Assembly (NCBI GenBank): GCA_030698645.1
Contig: JAUYMV010000404.1
Coordinates: 1 to 12,291 of the forward strand
DNA: 12,291 nt
Direction of reading: 5' to 3'
Origin: Mesorhizobium sp.
GTDB lineage: Bacteria > Pseudomonadota > Alphaproteobacteria > Rhizobiales > Rhizobiaceae
A program made the position numbers and the translations under genes. Below, piece after piece: positions 5,831-12,291 of the stretch; the stretch's first letter is position 1; every line of letters starts with the position of its first letter. The notes beneath the pieces are model-generated. The model did no database searches and had not been told where the DNA came from. It was given only the letters and a program-made list of their open reading frames with translations.

Positions 5831-8452
5831 ATGGCAACCGAACGATACAATCCCCGCGCGTCCGAACCGAAATGGCAGAAGGCCTGGGACCAGGCCAGGC
5901 TCTTCGAGACGAAGAACGACGATCCGCGCGAAAAATACTACGTGCTCGAGATGTTCCCCTATCCGTCGGGCCGCATCCACATGGGCCATGTGCGCAACTA
6001 CGCCATGGGCGACGTCGTCGCGCGCTACCGCCGCGCCAGGGGCTACAACGTCCTGCATCCGATGGGCTGGGACGCCTTCGGCATGCCGGCCGAGAATGCC
6101 GCCATGCAGAACAAGGTGCATCCCAAGGACTGGACCTACAAGAACATCGACACGATGCGCGGCCAGCTGAAGTCGATGGGCCTGTCGCTCGACTGGTCGC
6201 GCGAATTCGCCACCTGCGACGTCGACTACTACCACCGCCAGCAGATGCTGTTCCTCGACTTCCTCGCCAAGGGGCTGGTGACGCGCAAATCCTCCAAGGT
6301 CAACTGGGACCCGGTCGACATGACGGTGCTCGCCAACGAGCAGGTCATCGACGGCCGCGGCTGGCGTTCCGGCGCCGAGGTCGAGCAGCGCGAGCTGACG
6401 CAGTGGTTCTTCAAGATCACCGATTTCGCGCAGGACCTGTCCGACGCGCTCGACGGCCTCGGCGAATGGCCGGACAAGGTCAAGCTGATGCAGCGCAACT
6501 GGATCGGCCGCTCGGAAGGCCTGCTGATCCGCTGGCCGCTGGATGTGGCCTCCGCGCCCGGCGGCGAGACCGAGCTCGAAGTCTACACGACCCGTCCGGA
6601 CACGATCTTCGGCGCCTCCTTCATGGCGATCGCCGCCGACCACCCGCTGGCGAAGAAGGCTGCCGAGACCAATCCGGCGCTGGCCGCCTTCTGCCACGAG
6701 GTGCGCCATGGCGGCACCTCGGCGGCCGAGATCGAAACGGCCGAGAAGAAGGGCTTCGACACCGGCATCCGCGTCGTCCATCCGTTCGACCCAAGCTGGA
6801 CCCTGCCGGTCTACGTGGCGAATTTCGTGCTGATGGACTACGGCACCGGCGCCATCTTCGGCTGCCCGTCGGGCGACCAGCGCGATCTCGACTTCGCCAA
6901 CAAATACGGCCTGCCGGTCGTGCCGGTGGTGATGCCCGAGGACGGCGACGCGGCGACCTTCCAGATCACCGAGGAGGCCTATGTCGACGACGGCGTGATG
7001 ATCAATTCACGCTTCCTCAACGGCAAGACGCCGAAGGCCGCCTTCGAGGAAGTCGCATCGCTGCTCGCCGCCAAGAGCATCGGCAACCGCCCGATGGGCG
7101 AGAAGAAGGTCAATTTCCGCCTGCGCGACTGGGGCATTTCGCGCCAGCGCTACTGGGGCTGCCCGATTCCGGTCATCCATTGCGCCGATTGCGGCGTCGT
7201 GCCGGTGCCGAAGGCCGACCTGCCGGTGAAGCTGCCCGACGACGTCGAGTTCGACCGTCCGGGCAATCCGCTCGACCGTCACCCGACCTGGCGCCATGTC
7301 GCCTGTCCGCAATGCGGCCGCAGCGACGCCAGGCGCGAGACCGACACGATGGACACCTTCGTCGATTCGTCCTGGTATTTCGCCCGCTTCACGGCGCCCT
7401 GGGAAGACGATCCGACCGATCCGAAGGCGGCCAATGCATGGCTGCCCGTCGACCAGTATATCGGCGGCATCGAGCACGCGATCCTGCATCTGCTCTATTC
7501 GCGCTTCTTCACCCGCGCCATGCGCGCCACCGGCCATCTCGACATCGTCGAGCCGTTCAAGGGCCTGTTCACGCAGGGCATGGTCGTGCACGAGACCTAC
7601 AAGGGTCCGGACGGCTGGGTGCAGCCGGCCGAGGTGCGCATCGAGGAGGCCGACGGCAGGCGCCGCGCCGCCTTGATTAGCGACGGGACGCCGGTCGAGA
7701 TCGGCTCGATCGAGAAGATGTCGAAGTCCAAGAAGAACGTCGTCGACCCCGACGACATCATCGCCAGCTACGGCGCCGACACGGCGCGCTGGTTCATGCT
7801 GTCCGATTCGCCGCCCGAGCGCGACGTCATCTGGACCGAGGCCGGCGTCGAGGGCGCGCATCGCTTTGTCCAGCGCGTCTGGCGCCTGGTGTCGGAAGCC
7901 GCGCCCGCGCTGTCGGGCGCCGCGCCGAAGGCCGCGACCGAGGGCCCCGCCGCCGACATCTCCAAAATCGCGCACAAGACGCTGAAGGCGGTCGGCGAGG
8001 AGATCGGCAGGCTCGGCTTCAACAAGGCCGTGGCGCGCCTCTACGAACTGACCAACGCGCTGCAGGCGCCGCTGGCCGACATCGCCGCAGGCAAGGCCGA
8101 TGCAGCGACGGTTTCGGCGGCGCGCCAGGCGGTCGAGTTCCTCGTCGTCATGCTGGCGCCGATGATGCCGCATCTGGCCGAGGAGTGCTGGGCCGAGGTC
8201 GGCTGCGCGGGCCTGGCGGCCGAACAGCCATGGCCGCAATTCGACCCGGCGCTCGTCGTCGACAGCGAAATCGTGCTGCCCGTGCAGATCAACGGCAAGA
8301 AGCGCGGCGATTTGACAATTGCCCGCGACGCGGATCAAGCTGCCGTCGAGAAGGCAGCGCTGGCGCTCGATTTCGTACAGAAGGCGCTCGAGGGAAAGGC
8401 CCCGCGCAAAGTGATCATCGTGCCGCAGAGGATCGTCAATGTCGTTGCCTGA
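5831..8452 (+). CDS. leuS: Leucyl-tRNA synthetase
   Basis: An 873-residue class I aminoacyl-tRNA synthetase that charges tRNA-Leu in the cytoplasm. The HIGH-type motif is [11 protein letters not shown] (43-53). The CP1 editing domain occupies about 230-430, with [12 protein letters not shown] and a [15 protein letters not shown] segment. A Cys4 zinc module is seen in CADCG and CPQCG, and [11 protein letters not shown] precedes the second half of the catalytic core. KMSKS is at 629-633, followed by the anticodon-binding helical domain and a C-terminal domain with VQINGKKRG. Length is typical of bacterial LeuRS. In the editing signature usually read as HDQRD, the His is Gly here (S347-G348-D349). 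ATG 5831 gives the standard [12 protein letters not shown] start; the frame extends upstream only over the antisense of yggS. The last 14 bases overlap lptE. Confidence 0.98.
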   Translation: MATERYNPRASEPKWQKAWDQARLFETKNDDPREKYYVLEMFPYPSGRIHMGHVRNYAMGDVVARYRRARGYNVLHPMGWDAFGMPAENAAMQNKVHPKDWTYKNIDTMRGQLKSMGLSLDWSREFATCDVDYYHRQQMLFLDFLAKGLVTRKSSKVNWDPVDMTVLANEQVIDGRGWRSGAEVEQRELTQWFFKITDFAQDLSDALDGLGEWPDKVKLMQRNWIGRSEGLLIRWPLDVASAPGGETELEVYTTRPDTIFGASFMAIAADHPLAKKAAETNPALAAFCHEVRHGGTSAAEIETAEKKGFDTGIRVVHPFDPSWTLPVYVANFVLMDYGTGAIFGCPSGDQRDLDFANKYGLPVVPVVMPEDGDAATFQITEEAYVDDGVMINSRFLNGKTPKAAFEEVASLLAAKSIGNRPMGEKKVNFRLRDWGISRQRYWGCPIPVIHCADCGVVPVPKADLPVKLPDDVEFDRPGNPLDRHPTWRHVACPQCGRSDARRETDTMDTFVDSSWYFARFTAPWEDDPTDPKAANAWLPVDQYIGGIEHAILHLLYSRFFTRAMRATGHLDIVEPFKGLFTQGMVVHETYKGPDGWVQPAEVRIEEADGRRRAALISDGTPVEIGSIEKMSKSKKNVVDPDDIIASYGADTARWFMLSDSPPERDVIWTEAGVEGAHRFVQRVWRLVSEAAPALSGAAPKAATEGPAADISKIAHKTLKAVGEEIGRLGFNKAVARLYELTNALQAPLADIAAGKADAATVSAARQAVEFLVVMLAPMMPHLAEECWAEVGCAGLAAEQPWPQFDPALVVDSEIVLPVQINGKKRGDLTIARDADQAAVEKAALALDFVQKALEGKAPRKVIIVPQRIVNVVA

Positions 8453-9008
8453 GCGCCGTTCGCGCACCAGCACGCCGCGAGCCGGCCTCGCGTTCAGCCT
8501 CGCGCTCGTCCTGCTGGCGGGCGCCGGTTGCACCGTCCGGCCGCTCTACAGCGACGCCGCGACGACGACGGGCGCGCTTGCCGGTCCGGCCGAGCGGCTT
8601 TCCTCCGTCGCGGTCAAGCCGGAAACCACCCGGCACGGGCTCGAAGTGCGCAATCATCTGCTGTTCCTGCTCAACGGCGGCGCCGCCCGCACGACCACGC
8701 CGACCTACACGCTCGAACTCGGCGTCTCGTCGCAGAACGCGACGACGGCCGTCATTCAGCAGACCAAGGACACCGAGCCGACCGCCGGCTCGATCATTCT
8801 GACGTCGACCTACCGGCTCACCGAAATCGCGACCGGAAAGAGTGACGCCATCGGCCGGCGCTCCATCTCGGCGTCCTTCGACGTTCCACGCCAGGAGTTC
8901 GCGGCCATGCGGGCGGAACGGGACGCGCAGAATCGGGCCGCGCGTGAACTTGCGGAGCTTCTGCGCCATGCCGTGGCGCAGGACCTGGATCGCCTGCCCG
9001 CCGGCTGA
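8439..9008 (+). CDS. lptE: LPS-assembly lipoprotein LptE
   Basis: A 189-residue outer-membrane lipoprotein that plugs the LptD barrel and helps insert lipopolysaccharide into the outer leaflet. It has a charged N-terminus, a hydrophobic stretch ([14 protein letters not shown], 17-30) and a lipobox LAGAGC with C31 as the lipidated residue. The mature part continues as TVRPLYS, a frequent LptE opening, then a beta-alpha domain ending in [16 protein letters not shown]. Sequence conservation in the family is low, so the call also rests on position directly after leuS, as in many proteobacteria. The start ATG lies inside leuS (14-base overlap) behind AGAGGA (8427-8432), so translation is probably coupled. 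In most genomes holA follows; here it does not. Confidence 0.9.
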   Translation: MSLPERRSRTSTPRAGLAFSLALVLLAGAGCTVRPLYSDAATTTGALAGPAERLSSVAVKPETTRHGLEVRNHLLFLLNGGAARTTTPTYTLELGVSSQNATTAVIQQTKDTEPTAGSIILTSTYRLTEIATGKSDAIGRRSISASFDVPRQEFAAMRAERDAQNRAARELAELLRHAVAQDLDRLPAG

Positions 9009-9115
9009 GGTCGGGAACGATTCGGCTTTCGCGCGATTGTTCGCCTGTCGTCATTGCGCCGTCACGGTGCTGGGCGAAACAGGGGCGGAAATTCAGCCGG
9101 TATGGATGCCAGACG

Positions 9116-10006
9116 ATGACATCGTCGCACTTGGGAACGTTAAGCGGCAGGATACGTGCCGCGCTCGGCCAGGAAGACGGCCACGTCGTCGACCAGCTCA
9201 TCGCCGAACGCACGACCAGAATCTCCCGCCACCCGCTCTGGCCCGTGCTGCGCCCGATCCTGCTGCAGCTCTTCCACTACCGCCAGGCCGTCGACATGGC
9301 CGACCGCATCGCGACGATGGACGGCTGGACCGCTTTCCAGCACATCAGCCGCCTGCTCTCGCTCGACCTGACCACCACCGGGCTCGACAATATCCCGGCG
9401 TCCGGCGGCTTCATCCTGGCGCCGAATCACCCGACCGGCATCGCCGACGGCATCGCCATGTTCGATGCTCTGAAGGATGTCCGCCCCGATCTCACCTTTT
9501 TCGCCAACCGCGACGCCCTGCGCGTCGCGCCCGGCTTCCGCGACCTAATCATCCCGGTCGAGTGGCGTCAGGACGCCAAGACGCACAGCAAGGGACGCGA
9601 TACGCTCGAGATGACCGCGCGCGCCTTCGCCGGCAACCGCGCCGTGGTCCTCTTCCCGTCCGGTCGGCTCGCCTACTGGCACGAAGGCAGGCTGACCGAG
9701 CGTCCCTGGCAGAATTCCGTCGCCGCGCTCGCCCGCCGCTACGACTATCCGATCGTGCCGGCCCACATCAGCGCGCGCAATTCCGGCCTGTTCTACTTCC
9801 TGTCGAAGCATTCGACCGAAATGCGCGACATGACGCTGTTTCACGAACTGCTGAACAAGAAGGGCAGGCAGTTCCGCATCGCCTTCGGCCGGCCGATCCA
9901 GCCGGACGAACTGCCGGCCGACGCGTCCGACGCCACCGCCGCCCTGCACCATCACGTCACCGTCGACCTCGCCGCCTCCCCGGACGCCGTCTTCTCGCCC
10001 GGCTGA
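9116..10006 (+). CDS. Lysophospholipid-acyltransferase-like (PlsC-type) protein
   Basis: A 296-residue member of the PlsC/LPLAT acyltransferase superfamily. Motif I is NHPTGIADG, with H105 and D111, giving an H-X5-D spacing instead of the usual H-X4-D. The same spacing occurs in the haemolysin-annotated LPLAT branch (HPFGALD type). Motif II is FANRDALRVAPGF (R132), motif III is FPSGR (180-184) and motif IV is the PIVPAHI stretch. The likely reaction is acyl transfer from acyl-ACP or acyl-CoA to a lysolipid at the inner membrane; the acceptor could be lysophosphatidate, a lyso-ornithine lipid or another lipid. No long membrane helix is evident. ATG 9116 is the first in-frame start and lacks a clear Shine-Dalgarno sequence, so the start is uncertain. 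The 107 bases between lptE and this gene show no gene and no convincing terminator. Confidence 0.83.
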   Translation: MTSSHLGTLSGRIRAALGQEDGHVVDQLIAERTTRISRHPLWPVLRPILLQLFHYRQAVDMADRIATMDGWTAFQHISRLLSLDLTTTGLDNIPASGGFILAPNHPTGIADGIAMFDALKDVRPDLTFFANRDALRVAPGFRDLIIPVEWRQDAKTHSKGRDTLEMTARAFAGNRAVVLFPSGRLAYWHEGRLTERPWQNSVAALARRYDYPIVPAHISARNSGLFYFLSKHSTEMRDMTLFHELLNKKGRQFRIAFGRPIQPDELPADASDATAALHHHVTVDLAASPDAVFSPG

Positions 10007-10074
10007 GCGAGGCCCCCGCCTTTACGCCGCGTCCCCTGTCGCGTTATCCTCGCCGATCTGCCCGGCCGCACTGT

Positions 10075-10079
10075 GGGGA
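10075..10079 (+). promoter_or_regulatory. Shine-Dalgarno site deciding the start of the exported hypothetical
   Basis: GGGGA lies 5 bases before ATG 10085. It favours that ATG over the in-frame GTG at 10073, which sits before this site. Confidence 0.45.
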
Positions 10080-10084
10080 CGCCG

Positions 10085-10657
10085 ATGCGACGTCTGATCC
10101 GATACGCTTTCGCAGCTGGACTGGCAGCACTCTGCGCGCTGCCCCTGCCGGCGACCGGCCAGTCGATCAAGCCCGGCGAGGAGGGGGCGCTGGCCGATTT
10201 CCTGCCGCCCGAGCCCGGCCGCCATATCTGCTATGCGCGCACCTACACGGCCGATCACTTGAGGCAGCACCCCAAGCAGACGGTGACCGAGATCGCGTTC
10301 CGCCTCGCCTATTACCGGCATGACCCCGACGAATTCGCGCCGCACGGCCAGCGCAACTACTACTTCGCCCTGCTGGCGAAGCGGCGCGGCGGTTCGAGGA
10401 CGCTGACGGCGATGGGCGAGTGCGGCCCCAATGGCGCCAGCATCGGCTGCGGCGTCGAGTGCGACGGCGGCGGCGTTTCGGTGTCGCGCAAGCCCGGCGA
10501 CAAGATCCTGGTCAGCCTCGGCGAAGACGGCCGCATCCGCATGTCGGAGGGCTGCGACGAGGGCGATTCGGTCGACCTCGAATCCGGCGCGGACGACCGC
10601 GAATTCCTGCTCAGCAGGGTCGAGGACTCCGCCTGCCCGGCCTACGAGGACTGGTGA
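10085..10657 (+). CDS. Exported hypothetical protein with six cysteines in the mature part
   Basis: A 190-residue protein of unknown function. The N-terminus (MRRLIRYAFAAGLAALCALPLP) is a clear signal peptide, with likely cleavage near ATGQS (around residues 24-26). After it come HICYARTYTADHLRQHP, a hydrophilic middle part, and an acidic C-terminal half. The mature chain has six Cys: in HICYA, GECGPN, GCGVEC (two), GCDEG and SACPAY. An even number spread over the chain suggests periplasmic disulfide bonds. No lipobox, enzyme motif or metal-binding repeat is seen. It lies 78 bases after the acyltransferase gene, with its own strong ribosome site, and its end is 10 bases from the convergent transaldolase gene. 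I recognise no named family; small exported proteins of this kind are common in rhizobial genomes. Confidence 0.75.
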   Translation: MRRLIRYAFAAGLAALCALPLPATGQSIKPGEEGALADFLPPEPGRHICYARTYTADHLRQHPKQTVTEIAFRLAYYRHDPDEFAPHGQRNYYFALLAKRRGGSRTLTAMGECGPNGASIGCGVECDGGGVSVSRKPGDKILVSLGEDGRIRMSEGCDEGDSVDLESGADDREFLLSRVEDSACPAYEDW

Positions 10658-10667
10658 GCCGCCGGGT

Positions 10668-11321
10668 TCAGCCGATCTTCTGGCCGGTCTTCGCCCAGTC
10701 GGCGAGGAACTGCTCCAGCCCCTTGTCGGTCAGCGGATGCTTGACCAGCGCCTTCAGCGTCGCCGGCGGCACGGTGGCGACGTCGGCGCCGATCAGCGCC
10801 GCGCGCTTGACGTGGTCGACGGTGCGTATGGAGGCGGCGAGGATCTCGGTGTCGAAATCGTAATTGTCGTAGATCGTGCGGATTTCCGCGATCAGCTCCA
10901 TGCCGTCGAAGCCCATGTCGTCGAGCCGGCCGATGAAGGGCGAGATGAAGGTCGCGCCCGCCTTGGCGGCGAGCAGCGCCTGCGTCGCCGAGAAGCAGAG
11001 CGTCACATTGGTCTTGTGGCCGTCCGACGTCAGCGCCTTGCAGGCCTTGAGCCCGTCCAGCGTCAGCGGCAGCTTGATGCAGATATTGTCGGCGATCTTT
11101 GCCAATACGGCGGCCTCGCGCATGATCTCGGCGTAGTCGACCGCGGTCACTTCGGCCGATACCGGTCCGCTGACGATGTCGCAGATTTCCTTGGTGACTT
11201 CCTTGATGTCGCGGCCGGCCTTCAGGATCAGCGACGGATTGGTGGTCACGCCGTCGATCAGGCCCATGTCGTTGAGCTCGCGGATATCCTTCACGTCGGC
11301 GGTATCGACAAAGAATTTCAT
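10668..11321 (-). CDS. tal: Small transaldolase (TAL/FSA family)
   Basis: A 217-residue decameric-type aldolase of the short transaldolase/fructose-6-phosphate aldolase family, acting in the non-oxidative pentose phosphate pathway. It moves a dihydroxyacetone unit from fructose 6-phosphate or sedoheptulose 7-phosphate. The Schiff-base lysine is K83 in ICIKLPLT. Other family motifs are FVDTAD (4-9), GVTTNPSL (24-31), [12 protein letters not shown] and SPFIGRLDD. Residues E57 (SAEV) and F129 (SPFIGR) are those of true transaldolases; E. coli FSA has Gln and Tyr at these places, so transaldolase activity is the better call although many pipelines name such genes fsa. The ATG at 11321 has a strong AAGGAG site (11328-11333). 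It is divergent from priA, an order I recall as usual in Rhizobiales. Confidence 0.95.
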   Translation of the reverse strand: MKFFVDTADVKDIRELNDMGLIDGVTTNPSLILKAGRDIKEVTKEICDIVSGPVSAEVTAVDYAEIMREAAVLAKIADNICIKLPLTLDGLKACKALTSDGHKTNVTLCFSATQALLAAKAGATFISPFIGRLDDMGFDGMELIAEIRTIYDNYDFDTEILAASIRTVDHVKRAALIGADVATVPPATLKALVKHPLTDKGLEQFLADWAKTGQKIG

Positions 11322-11433
11322 GGCCGTCTCCTTGGCATTTTTCCGCGCGCCGCAGGCGCCCGGCGGCGGCCCCTAGCCGTCCGTCCGCGTTTCGCACTTG
11401 CTCTAAACGAAGATCGGGGCAAGGTCACGCGAG
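11322..11433. promoter_or_regulatory. Divergent promoter region of tal and priA
   Basis: This 112-base gap separates tal (-) from priA (+) and must hold promoters for both. It contains the tal ribosome site AAGGAG (complement of 11328-11333). I see no convincing -35/-10 pair on either strand. Confidence 0.4.
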
Positions 11434-12291
11434 ATGACAGAAGATTCGCGCGAATTGAAAACCGTCCCGGTGCTGGTGCCGATGCCGGCGGAGCAGGCCT
11501 ATTCCTATGCCGTGCCGAAGGGCATGCAGGTTCGCCCCGGCTCGATCGTGCAGGTGCCGCTGGGGCCCCGCGAGGTCGCCGGCGTCGTCTGGGACGGCGA
11601 CGGCGGCCGCGTCGATCCGAAGAAGGTGCGGCCGATCACCCAGGCCTTCGACTGCCCGCCTTTGTCCGGCGACATGCGCCGCTTCGTCGACTGGGTCGCC
11701 GACTATACGCTGTCGCCGCCGGGCCTGACCGCGCGCATGGTGCTGCGCGTGCCGGCCGCCTTCGACCCGGAGCCCTGGATCGCGGGCCTGCGCGCCACCG
11801 GCGCGGCGCCCGACCGCCTGACCGACGCGCGCCGCCGCGTGATGGAATTGGCTGGCGACGGCCTCGCCTGGACGCGCTCGGGCCTGGCGCACGCCGCCGG
11901 CGTCACCGCGTCGGTCATCGACGGCATGAAGGCGCAGGGCGTCTTCGAGACGGTGATGATCCCGCCCCAGCCGGTCGTGGCTCCCCCCGACCCGAGCTAT
12001 GCCGCGCCCGGCCTCAATCCCGATCAACAGGCGGCAGCCGACCAACTGGCAGCCAGCGTACGCGCCGGTAAGTTCGCCGTTACCCTGCTCGACGGCGTCA
12101 CCGGCTCGGGCAAGACCGAAGTCTATTTCGAGGCCATCGCCGCCGCGGTCGAGGCCGGAAAGCAGGTGCTCATCCTGATCCCCGAGATCGCGCTGACGCA
12201 TGCCTTCCTCGAACGCTTCCAGGACCGCTTCGGCGCCAAGCCCGCCGAATGGCACTCGGATCTCCCTCCGCGCATGCGCGAAAAAGTCTGG
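11434..12291 (+). CDS. priA: Primosomal protein N' (replication restart helicase PriA), 5' part
   Basis: The first 286 codons of PriA; the gene runs off the right edge with the frame open. PriA is the superfamily 2 DNA helicase that recognises stalled forks and reloads the replisome. Seen in order: an N-terminal 3'-OH DNA-binding domain (VLVPMPAEQAYSYAVP, then PGSIVQVPLGPREVAGVVW), a winged-helix-like section (about 128-175, LTDARRRVMELAGDG onward), the linker LNPDQQAAADQL, Walker A GVTGSGKTEVY (221-231, K227), LILIPEIALT (motif Ia) and the WHSDL region just before the edge. The DEAD-type box and the Cys-rich zinc part lie outside. ATG 11434 matches the usual short N-terminus; AAGG (11421-11424) is a loosely placed ribosome site. 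In related genomes atpH follows, which cannot be checked here. Confidence 0.96.
   Translation, partial: MTEDSRELKTVPVLVPMPAEQAYSYAVPKGMQVRPGSIVQVPLGPREVAGVVWDGDGGRVDPKKVRPITQAFDCPPLSGDMRRFVDWVADYTLSPPGLTARMVLRVPAAFDPEPWIAGLRATGAAPDRLTDARRRVMELAGDGLAWTRSGLAHAAGVTASVIDGMKAQGVFETVMIPPQPVVAPPDPSYAAPGLNPDQQAAADQLAASVRAGKFAVTLLDGVTGSGKTEVYFEAIAAAVEAGKQVLILIPEIALTHAFLERFQDRFGAKPAEWHSDLPPRMREKVW

Noticed and set aside
5872..7680. Large alternative frame inside leuS
   Set aside because: It is a shadow frame of leuS, rich in Arg and Pro without motifs.
11347..11359. Small hairpin GCGCC-GCA-GGCGC in the tal leader
   Set aside because: Five-pair stems are frequent in DNA of this GC content; there is no T-tract and no riboswitch-like context.
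10431..12071. 546-codon + strand frame crossing the exported hypothetical, tal and the start of priA
   Set aside because: It cuts across three well-supported genes on both strands and has only antisense or shifted-frame composition.
1..12291. tRNA, rRNA, CRISPR array or insertion-sequence signatures
   Set aside because: Looked for by eye on both strands; no cloverleaf, regular spaced repeats or transposase motifs were seen.

Overview
The window is GC-rich, tightly packed chromosomal DNA. Gene content and order (yggS divergent from leuS-lptE; a small transaldolase gene divergent from priA) point to an alphaproteobacterium of the order Hyphomicrobiales (Rhizobiales), probably near Mesorhizobium/Aminobacter. 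The taxonomic call is inferred from remembered synteny and protein style, not from a search. No tRNA, rRNA, CRISPR array, transposase or integrase gene is visible.

Left region (1-2786, + strand): the end of a four-gene operon. It contains a DUF3299-like protein (5' end outside the window), a LolD/MacB-type ABC ATPase, an FtsX/MacB-type permease with a His/Asp-rich extracytoplasmic part, and an exported PCu(A)C-fold protein. That last protein has lost the usual copper ligands and carries a His-rich tail. The first three genes are translationally coupled by GTGA and ATGA overlaps. The set resembles metal-linked MacB-like ABC clusters (zinc- or copper-related), but the substrate is not known.

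Middle-left region (2787-5040): a gene-poor 294-base stretch that holds a decayed copy of the 3' end of yggS. It is followed by a two-gene operon, a membrane fatty-acid-desaturase-like enzyme and a zinc-ribbon SAM methyltransferase, joined as TGA-ATG with no gap. The operon is flanked by two same-orientation copies of the yggS tail (2808-2849 and 5047-5088, 38 of 42 bases identical). It therefore looks like an accessory insertion or rearrangement at the end of yggS.

Core region (5041-9008): yggS (PLP homeostasis, - strand) is divergent from leuS (leucyl-tRNA synthetase), which overlaps lptE (LPS-assembly lipoprotein). The usual next gene of this cluster, holA, is not present.

Right region (9009-12291): a PlsC-like acyltransferase with an H-X5-D motif, an exported Cys-containing protein of unknown function, a small transaldolase (- strand), and the first 286 codons of priA, which runs off the right edge.

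The most interesting points are the yggS-tail repeats around the desaturase/methyltransferase pair, and the metal-style ABC operon whose PCu(A)C member lacks its copper site.
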